A stretch of DNA of 10,334 nucleotides from Phycisphaerae bacterium (GTDB lineage Bacteria > Planctomycetota > Phycisphaerae > UBA1845): positions 1-10,334 of the forward strand of contig JAJDDU010000479.1 in the NCBI GenBank assembly GCA_029260155.1. Direction: 5' to 3'. Positions 1-5,869 of this stretch are shown piece by piece. Position 1 is the stretch's first letter; each line of letters starts with the position of its first letter. Position numbers and translations under genes: made by a program. The notes under the pieces are model-generated. The model was given only the letters and a program-made list of their open reading frames with translations, had not been told where the DNA came from and made no database searches.

Positions 1-71
1 TCCGCCTGGCTTAGCCCGCTCGTCTCCCACGAGGCCACCACGCCTCGCCAATGTCTCGCTCGATCAGTCAT
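1..71 (-). CDS. IS66-type accessory transposase protein (TnpA-like), N-terminal fragment
   Basis: An open frame starts with ATG at 71 and runs off the left edge without a stop, giving 23 residues that begin MTDRARHWRGVVASWETSGL and continue SQA. The pattern of a charged start, W-x-x-x-V, W-E-x-S-G-L-S-Q-A resembles the N-terminus of IS66-family accessory proteins, which usually continue into 'E/A-F-C-R..G' and a helix-turn-helix. A perfect GGAGG lies 6 bases before the ATG, the strongest ribosome binding site in the window, which supports the start. IS66 TnpA is needed with TnpB for transposition by the DDE transposase TnpC, and those genes would lie beyond the left edge. The family call rests on recalled similarity over 23 residues, so another HTH-type transposase accessory protein is possible. 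Confidence 0.55.
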   Translation of the reverse strand, partial: MTDRARHWRGVVASWETSGLSQA

Positions 72-77
72 GCAGCA

Positions 78-82
78 CCTCC
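78..82 (-). promoter_or_regulatory. Shine-Dalgarno site of the left-edge gene
   Basis: On the minus strand GGAGG (extended GGAGGTG) lies 6 bases upstream of the ATG at 71. This spacing is ideal, and it is the main reason to accept an otherwise very short truncated frame. Confidence 0.6.
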
Positions 83-199
83 GACGGTGATCATCCCGCC
101 GCGGCGCCACGCCTCAAGATGTGCTTCGTCGAACGCTCACCATTTGGTATCGTGCTGATCCCGTCTACTACCCGCGTTCGTTGGATACGGAGCTGCGCT

Positions 200-215
200 G
201 ACGATCTTAATCGTC
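200..215 (-). terminator. Possible weak terminator hairpin after the sulfatase-like gene
   Basis: A perfect 6-base inverted repeat (GACGAT / ATCGTC) around a 4-base loop begins 12 bases after the stop codon of the sulfatase-like gene. There is no T-tract and the stem is short and not GC-rich, so it may be fortuitous. The rest of 141-226 shows no gene or other structure that I can support. Confidence 0.2.
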
Positions 216-226
216 CTCGCGGTTCA

Positions 227-2194
227 CTAGTCGACGTAGCCGATGGCGCGGAGGCGCTCCACCGCATCGGGCAGCAGGCGGGTCCTGTCGGACCCTGCGT
301 AGTTTCGGTGTACTAGCGCGCGCCGCGTTTCGGCGTCCAGTTCGGAAATGAGATTGACGGATTCAGCAGTCTCCGCTCGCGGGTCGAGCTCTTGTGGATC
401 CGAATTCAGATCGAAGACAGTGACCTCAATACTGAAAGCGGACTTCGCGGGCTGCTCCAAGCGAGGGTCGATGGCGCGGGCGATCTCCTCTCGCTCCATT
501 CTGTCGGCCCCGGCGTTGAAGTCGGAAGCGTCGAATCGGGTCTCCTTGTCGACGGTGAGCCAGATTCCGTTCACGCACAGACGCCCTCGCGTGCTATCGC
601 CCTCGCGGGCGGTGATGTTCCCGCGGATCACCGGTTTCACACGCTGGCCAGCCGGGTAGATCTTCACACGGCTGGCAACCAGCGTGGTCCCCTCGAAGCG
701 TCCCACCACCTTCAAGGGCACACCGTCGCGCAGAATGGATGTCCGGTCAGCGTCCTTCTCGACGGCACCGTGGAACTTCGTGGACGGCGACACTCTGACT
801 GAGATCCCCGCGACGGTTAGCCCGGACTTCGTGACGTCCTGCGCCTGTCCCTTGATCTCCGTCAGCCCCGCTTCGTCGGCGGCTCTGGGTTTGAGTTTCG
901 CCACGTGGTGGTTCTGCCCCGGCTGGACCGCGAACGCCGCCTCACATCCACTGCCCAACTCCAGCAATTCGGTCAGCACATAGACGCCGGAGGCGACGGC
1001 CGTCGGGACGAATCGCCTAACGACCTTGAGCGAACCGTCTCGATAGGACTGCACGTAGGCGCTGCGCTCCTTGTGTTCGGCGAGAATCGGGCGATCAACG
1101 TGCGGCTGGAGGAGGCGGTCGATTCCCTCGCTTGACGCGGAGCATTCAATCCCGGAAGCGGCGAGCAATGTGGGGAACAGGTCGACAAGACTGACGTGGG
1201 AGGCGTTGCGCTCCGGACTTTTGCCCGGGATCTTGAGAATCCACGGCACGTGGAGGAGGTTCTCGAACAGTCCGTGCCCGTGGCCGATCCGACCGTGCTC
1301 CATGAATTCCTCTCCATGATCGGAAAGGACACAGATGACGGCGTCATCGTATAGAGAACGCCGAGCGAGCGATCGCAGGAAGAAACCGATCTGATCATCG
1401 ACGTAGCGTATCGCTCCGTCGTACAGGAATTCGAGTCCTTCCAGTTCCGATGGGGTCAGCACGCGCTCGCCGTGGTTGATCGCCTTCCGGGCCTTTTGCC
1501 AATCCGGCGAACGATACAAAGAAGCGTCTGCGTCACCCAGAAACCGCTGCGCGTAAGTGTCGGGAACCGGGTACGGGTAGTGTGTGTCCAGAATGTGCAA
1601 GTACAGGAAAAATGGGCGGTCATCGTCGGCTTCGTCCAGCCAGTCGAGCGCGCGCCATCGAATGTTGCGCGCGTCGCCGGCACGGTCCACGTACAATTCA
1701 AACCCCTGTTCGAGGCCGTTTCCACGGCGAAGGTGCTCGTTTTGCACAAAGGCGCCCGTTCTGTATCCGTTGTCCCGAAACACCTCAGCGAGGGTGAGGG
1801 CCTTGTCGGGCAGCGCATCGGCGAACATGCCCTCGCTTCTCGCGACGTTGCCTTCGTACACGCCGTGTTGGGCGGCGTACGTGCCGGTCAGGAAGGAGGG
1901 GACGGAGGGTTTGGTCCAGCCTGCCGTCGCGAAAGCATTCAGGAAGAGCGTTGATTGGGTGGCTAGGTCGTCGAGATGCGGAGAAGTTGAATTGCGGGAA
2001 TAGCCGTAGCACCCGAGCCGATCGGCGCGCAGCGTGTCGATACAGATCAAGATCACGTTCGGGCCGACGTGTTTGGCATCGTTGCGCTCTTCTGCGGTGT
2101 CACAGCCGGGAACAACGGCGGCGAGTCCCAGCAGCCACACGGCAGTGAACAGTCGAGTCTTGGGTGGGGGGATGTAGGCTGCGTCAGCCCGCAT
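227..2194 (-). CDS. Sulfatase-superfamily lipoprotein with Thr nucleophile position and DUF5666-like insertion
   Basis: A predicted exported hydrolase of the alkaline phosphatase/sulfatase superfamily. Numbering is from the ATG at 2194. Residues 1-31 form a signal peptide with hydrophobic core LFTAVWLLGLAAVV ending in PGC, a plausible though imperfect lipobox (Cys31). Metal-site motifs are clear: IDTLRADRLG (52-61), SDHGEEF (291-297) and GHGHG (304-308). The nucleophile region is WTKPSVPSFLTG (93-104). Aligned with the sulfatase C/S-x-P-S-R signature, Thr94 replaces the formylglycine Cys/Ser and Val98 the Arg. It is therefore probably not a formylglycine sulfatase; phosphodiesterase or phosphotransferase chemistry is possible and the substrate is unknown. 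Residues 447-581 insert a beta-rich module before the usual tail (VFDLNSDPQE, then LRAIGYVD at the end). The frame can extend to an ATG at 2317, but the extra 41 residues are Arg-rich and no candidate start has a clear ribosome binding site, so the start is uncertain. Confidence 0.88.
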   Translation of the reverse strand: MRADAAYIPPPKTRLFTAVWLLGLAAVVPGCDTAEERNDAKHVGPNVILICIDTLRADRLGCYGYSRNSTSPHLDDLATQSTLFLNAFATAGWTKPSVPSFLTGTYAAQHGVYEGNVARSEGMFADALPDKALTLAEVFRDNGYRTGAFVQNEHLRRGNGLEQGFELYVDRAGDARNIRWRALDWLDEADDDRPFFLYLHILDTHYPYPVPDTYAQRFLGDADASLYRSPDWQKARKAINHGERVLTPSELEGLEFLYDGAIRYVDDQIGFFLRSLARRSLYDDAVICVLSDHGEEFMEHGRIGHGHGLFENLLHVPWILKIPGKSPERNASHVSLVDLFPTLLAASGIECSASSEGIDRLLQPHVDRPILAEHKERSAYVQSYRDGSLKVVRRFVPTAVASGVYVLTELLELGSGCEAAFAVQPGQNHHVAKLKPRAADEAGLTEIKGQAQDVTKSGLTVAGISVRVSPSTKFHGAVEKDADRTSILRDGVPLKVVGRFEGTTLVASRVKIYPAGQRVKPVIRGNITAREGDSTRGRLCVNGIWLTVDKETRFDASDFNAGADRMEREEIARAIDPRLEQPAKSAFSIEVTVFDLNSDPQELDPRAETAESVNLISELDAETRRALVHRNYAGSDRTRLLPDAVERLRAIGYVD

Positions 2195-2395
2195 TAGCTT
2201 TGGTTTTCTCTGGAAAAGCGCCGGCGCGGCGCGGGTGTTACGCAGGCGTCCCCTCGGCATCTTTGTGTTGGTCGTGTGACTGCTCACCCGCGAATCCCCT
2301 TCGACCGCTGTCGCCATCGTGGCAGAACCGGAACCGGCGCTTCGCGCAGTGCTTCCCAGTTATCAGATTCCAATCGGCGATCGTAGCCCAGCGAC

Positions 2396-2412
2396 TCGCT
2401 TGATTCAAGCGA
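2396..2412. repeat. Perfect 8-base dyad in the ileS-sulfatase gap
   Basis: TCGCTTGA and its exact reverse complement TCAAGCGA flank a single T. The dyad lies 73 bases after the ileS stop and upstream of the sulfatase-like gene. As RNA it could form a hairpin that ends ileS transcription, although no T-tract follows on the minus strand. As DNA it has the symmetry of a dimeric repressor site. The remainder of 2318-2484 holds no gene that I can support. Confidence 0.35.
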
Positions 2413-2484
2413 AACGGCATCCCGCGCCGCGACTCGTGCCGCCGTCGCTGCTCCGTCGCGACAACCGTCGTGAGGGTGAGCAGG

Positions 2485-5400
2485 CTACGTGCGCGCGAGC
2501 TCGATGGTCAGTGGCTTGCCGTTGATTTTCACTTCGACACGCGCGGACGTTCCATCGATCGGATTGGTTTCGATCGAAGTCGCCAGCGTTTCGCGCGCGA
2601 TGTGGTCGCCGCATGTCTCTATTGCCTCGTTCAACTCGGCGTCGTCGCTCTGAAGGCTGAGACCGATGCGATCCTCCAGGTTGAGGTCGGCGTCTTTGCG
2701 CAGATTCTGAACGAAACGCACAATGTCGCGGGCGATGCCTTCCAGCTTCAGCTCATGTGTGATCCGCTTGTCGAGAAGGACAATGGTGCCAGCGTTTTCT
2801 TCCGCAGCCCAGTCGTCACCGTAGGACTTTGTGACCATCACGTCGGCGGGTTCGAGTTCGATGGCGTTGTCGTTGAGTTGCAGCGGGATGGCTGCGCCCT
2901 TGGCGACGAGGTCCGCGATGACGACGGCGTCGGCGGATTGGATCGCTTTGATGACCGCTCCGACTTCCTTGCCGAACTTGGGGCCGATGAGCTTCTTGTT
3001 GGCTTCGATCGTGACGGCACACAGCGATGACAGGTCGGTCTCGACAGTCACCTTCTTGACGTTGAGTTCATCGAGCATGTGGTCGGTGAACTGTTCGACG
3101 GCTTCGCGCTCGACGTCGGAGGCGGGCTGAATGCGCATTTCGGCGAGTGGCTGACGCACTTTCAGCTTCGACGCGGTTCGTGTCTTGCGGGCCATCGAGA
3201 CGATACGCAGGAATCGGTCCATCCGTTGGGAGAGAGCGCGGTCCGTCTTGGCGGGATCGGGCGTCGGGAATGGCTGATGGTGAATGCTGGCTGCGGCGCT
3301 TGCGAATTTCCCTACCACCAGGTTTTGATACATCGATTCGGTCATGAACGGTGCGATCGGCGCGATCAGTTGGCACAGTGTGGTCAGCACTTCGTGTAGG
3401 GTTTCGTAGGCTGCGCGCTTATCGTCCGACCATTCGCTCTTCCAGAACCGCCGCCGTGATCGGCGTACGAACCAGTTGCTCAGGTCGTCGATGAACCGCT
3501 CTGCCCGTTTGCAGAAATGATGGGGCTCAAACCTTGCATACGACGTGTCGGCCACCTCGATCAGTTCCTGCAGGTCGGAGAGAATCCAGCGGTCCAGGTC
3601 ACTTCGCCGCTCAAGGGAGAGCGGTTCTTTCGTCGGATCGAAACCGTCCAGACGCGCGTAGTTGACGAAGAACACATACGTGTTCCACAGCGGGCGGACG
3701 GTCTTGGCCTTCACCTCGTCGACGTGCGTTTGCCCGAAGGCTAGGTTGCGCTCCGGCGAGTGGTTGCAGTACATCCAGCGCATCGCGTCCACACCGAACT
3801 TGTCGGCGGCTTCGTTGAACTCGATGGCGTTGCCCTTGGACTTGTGCATCTCCTCCATCTTGTCATCGAGCACCAAGCCGTGGCCCAGGAGTGTCTTGAA
3901 CGGCGACTTGTCGACCATCATAGTGCTCACCGCGAGCAGGGCGTAGAACCAGTTGCGAAACTGCCCGGGCAACGCTTCGACCACGAACTCGGGCGGGAAC
4001 CACTCCTGCCACGATTCGCGATTGTCGAAGTACCCCATGGTCGAAAAAGGAACGATGCTGGCGTCCAGCCACGGTGTACCCACATCCTTGATACGCGACA
4101 CGCCGTCGCTTCCGCACTTGGCGCACTTGATCTTCACCGCGTCGATCCAAGGTCGATGCGGCGAGTTGCCGTCGAACTCGTCCCAGCCGGCGACCGCACG
4201 CTCCTTGAGCTCGGCTTGCGAGCCGACGACGTCGAAGTGCCCGCAGGCGTTGCACTCCCAGATGGGCAGGGCGAGACCCCAGTAGCGCTTCTTACTGATC
4301 ATCCAGTCGCCCATGTTCTTGAGCCAGTCCAGCTCGCGTTCCATGCCCCAATCGGGGATCCACTGCGCGCTGCGCGTCGCGGCCATGATCCGCTCGCGCC
4401 ATTCCATGTTGATGTACCATTCGTCCACCAGGCGGTAGACCAACTCCTCTTTGCACCGCCAGCAATGCGGATAGCGGTGGACGTATCGTTCTTTGTGGAC
4501 CAGAAAATCACGGTCTTTCAGGTCGGCTACGATATCGTTCGCCAGTGTGCCGAAGTTCTTGCCGGCAAGGTGTTCGAACGGATCGAGAAAGTTGCCTTGC
4601 TCGTCGAGCGGCGCGACAGCGGGCAAGCTGAACTCCTTGCCGAGGCGGAAGTCTTCGCTGCCGCAGCCCGGCGCGATGTGAACAATGCCCGAGCCTTCGG
4701 ACTCGGTGACCATATCCCAGGCGATGACTTTGTGGTGCTCTTTCGCCTCCGCAGCGCCCTCCAGGTGGTCGAACGGTCCGGCGTAGCGCAGGTCGATAAG
4801 TTCTGTGCCCGTCAATTCGCCGAGCACCTCGAAGCCGCCGGCGTTCTTGAAGATGGCCTGAATGGACATGAGGCTTGGTGCGTTCTTGGCTGCATCGCCC
4901 TCGACCGGCTGCTTGCGGGGAGCTTCGAAGTTGCCCTTGCCGATGTAGTAGGTCCAGTCGCCGCAGCGCACCTTCAGATACTTCATGTCGGCTTTGACGG
5001 CGGCGGCTACGTTCGAGGTGAGCGTCCACGGTGTGGTCGTCCAGACCAGGAGCGCTTCGTTTTCCCGATCGATGATCGGAAAGCGCACGAAGACCGAAAG
5101 GTGTTCGGTCTCGCGGTAGCCCTCGTTCATTTCCATCTGGCTAATGCCGGTGCCACAACGCGGGCACCAGGGCATGACGTCGGCCCCTTTGTAGACGTGT
5201 CCCTCGTCGTGGCATTTCTTCAGGAATGCCCAGATGCCGTAGTTGTTCTGCTCGGACATTGTGTAGTACGAGTTGTTCCAGTCCATCCAGTAGCCAAGTC
5301 GTTTGGACTGCTCGCTCTGGATGTCGGCGTAGTGTTGCGCCCGAGCTTTGCACTCATCGACGAACTTGCCAACACCGTAGGATTCGATGTCCTTCTTGTT

Positions 5401-5712
5401 CTTGAAGCCGTGCTCCTTTTCGACTTCGACTTCGATCCACAGTCCTTGGCAGTCGAAGCCGTTCTGATAGCGCATGTCGTGTTCCTTGGCCGCGTGATAG
5501 CGGTGGAACACGTCTTTGTAGGTTCTGCCCCAGGCGTGGTGGACGCCCATCGGGTTGTTGGCGGTAATCGGCCCGTCGAGAAACGACCACTTCTTGTTCC
5601 CGCGATTCTTCTCACGCAGCGTCTCGAACGCCCGTGTCTCATTCCAGAACTGCAGAATCTCGCGCTCCAACGCCGGAAAATCCGTCTTGGAGTCTACCTT
5701 CTCGTACGCCAT
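2485..5712 (-). CDS. ileS: Isoleucyl-tRNA synthetase with GVHH signature
   Basis: Cytoplasmic class I synthetase that charges tRNA-Ile and edits misactivated valine; 1075 residues from the ATG at 5712, a usual length for the longer, eukaryote-like IleRS group. AGGAG 6 bases upstream favours this ATG over the adjacent in-frame TTG at 5715. The Rossmann motif reads DGPITANNPMGVHHAWGRT, placing GVHH (56-59) where HIGH is expected. The KMSKS loop reads EMHKSKGN (621-628). The CP1 editing domain keeps WTTTPWTLTSN (224-234), His345 and Asp354. Four CxxC pairs (183/186, 417/420, 487/490, 530/533) match the two zinc sites of long IleRS. WNTYVFFVNYARLDGF and a helical anticodon-binding region follow, with a C-terminal extension. 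The gene seems to have its own promoter after gspE. It is unlikely to be ValRS or LeuRS because the GVHH context, zinc layout and C-terminus fit IleRS. Confidence 0.97.
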   Translation of the reverse strand: MAYEKVDSKTDFPALEREILQFWNETRAFETLREKNRGNKKWSFLDGPITANNPMGVHHAWGRTYKDVFHRYHAAKEHDMRYQNGFDCQGLWIEVEVEKEHGFKNKKDIESYGVGKFVDECKARAQHYADIQSEQSKRLGYWMDWNNSYYTMSEQNNYGIWAFLKKCHDEGHVYKGADVMPWCPRCGTGISQMEMNEGYRETEHLSVFVRFPIIDRENEALLVWTTTPWTLTSNVAAAVKADMKYLKVRCGDWTYYIGKGNFEAPRKQPVEGDAAKNAPSLMSIQAIFKNAGGFEVLGELTGTELIDLRYAGPFDHLEGAAEAKEHHKVIAWDMVTESEGSGIVHIAPGCGSEDFRLGKEFSLPAVAPLDEQGNFLDPFEHLAGKNFGTLANDIVADLKDRDFLVHKERYVHRYPHCWRCKEELVYRLVDEWYINMEWRERIMAATRSAQWIPDWGMERELDWLKNMGDWMISKKRYWGLALPIWECNACGHFDVVGSQAELKERAVAGWDEFDGNSPHRPWIDAVKIKCAKCGSDGVSRIKDVGTPWLDASIVPFSTMGYFDNRESWQEWFPPEFVVEALPGQFRNWFYALLAVSTMMVDKSPFKTLLGHGLVLDDKMEEMHKSKGNAIEFNEAADKFGVDAMRWMYCNHSPERNLAFGQTHVDEVKAKTVRPLWNTYVFFVNYARLDGFDPTKEPLSLERRSDLDRWILSDLQELIEVADTSYARFEPHHFCKRAERFIDDLSNWFVRRSRRRFWKSEWSDDKRAAYETLHEVLTTLCQLIAPIAPFMTESMYQNLVVGKFASAAASIHHQPFPTPDPAKTDRALSQRMDRFLRIVSMARKTRTASKLKVRQPLAEMRIQPASDVEREAVEQFTDHMLDELNVKKVTVETDLSSLCAVTIEANKKLIGPKFGKEVGAVIKAIQSADAVVIADLVAKGAAIPLQLNDNAIELEPADVMVTKSYGDDWAAEENAGTIVLLDKRITHELKLEGIARDIVRFVQNLRKDADLNLEDRIGLSLQSDDAELNEAIETCGDHIARETLATSIETNPIDGTSARVEVKINGKPLTIELART

Positions 5713-5718
5713 CAATTG

Positions 5719-5723
5719 CTCCT
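5719..5723 (-). promoter_or_regulatory. Ribosome binding site that fixes the ileS start
   Basis: AGGAG on the minus strand lies 6 bases before the ATG at 5712 but only 3 bases before the TTG at 5715. The spacing favours the ATG and removes one residue from the longest frame. Confidence 0.7.
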
Positions 5724-5754
5724 GGTGCAGTGCTTCGCGCGATTACGTCTTTCC

Positions 5755-5780
5755 GAGCCCCGACCGTAAGGGAGGGGTCG
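5755..5780. repeat. Probable dispersed intergenic repeat in the ileS leader
   Basis: The stretch GAGCCCCGACCGTAAGGGAG followed by GGGTCG contains an inverted repeat, CGACC (5761-5765) and GGTCG (5776-5780), around a 10-base loop. I recognise this sequence type from intergenic regions of planctomycete and acidobacterial genomes, where its translation gives the recurrent spurious peptide PLPYGRGSE. It occurs once in this window, so calling it dispersed relies on memory. It lies between the predicted ileS promoter and start codon and would be transcribed in the ileS leader. Confidence 0.4.
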
Positions 5781-5811
5781 CACGGAGACACGTCCACGAC
5801 CGCAACGACGT

Positions 5812-5840
5812 AATATAATGACAATCGACCCCGCCGTGAA
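5812..5840 (-). promoter_or_regulatory. Predicted sigma-70-type promoter of ileS
   Basis: On the minus strand TTCACG (5840-5835, 4 of 6 matches to TTGACA) is separated by exactly 17 bases from TATATT (5817-5812, 5 of 6 matches to TATAAT). Transcription would start near 5805, giving an ileS leader of about 90 bases. The site lies wholly in the 157-base gep between gspE and ileS, which suggests that ileS need not rely on read-through. I see no T-box leader features. Confidence 0.5.
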
Positions 5841-5869
5841 CCCACCACCCATACGCGTGATTGCTGCGG

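Larger units (their letters stand above)
1..140 (-). mobile_element. Probable end of an IS66-like insertion sequence
   Basis: The left-edge frame resembles an IS66 accessory gene. About 50 bases upstream of it the minus strand reads GTGAGCGTTCGACGAAGCAC (140 down to 121), similar to the GTAAGCG start that I recall for IS66-family terminal repeats. If this is the IS end, the element starts about 86 bases after the sulfatase-like gene stops and continues left out of the window. The other terminal repeat and the expected 8-base target duplication cannot be seen, so the boundary is tentative. Confidence 0.35.

Noticed and set aside
119..316. A 65-residue plus-strand frame across the left gap
   Set aside because: It overlaps the end of the sulfatase-like gene, has no ribosome binding site or family resemblance, and is typical of chance frames.
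2195..2317. N-terminal extension of the sulfatase-like protein from the ATG at 2317
   Set aside because: The extra 41 residues are Arg-rich, precede the signal peptide and would give it an unusually long n-region. I prefer the ATG at 2194 but cannot exclude the longer form.
3760..5769. A 669-residue open frame on the plus strand, antisense to ileS
   Set aside because: It mirrors ileS codons in GC-rich DNA, has no recognisable domain, and overlaps a gene with all IleRS motifs. High GC third positions commonly keep the opposite strand open.
5713..5869. T-box riboswitch in front of ileS
   Set aside because: The gap is only 157 bases and the predicted leader about 90. I see no T-box core sequence or specifier loop, so tRNA-sensing control is not supported.
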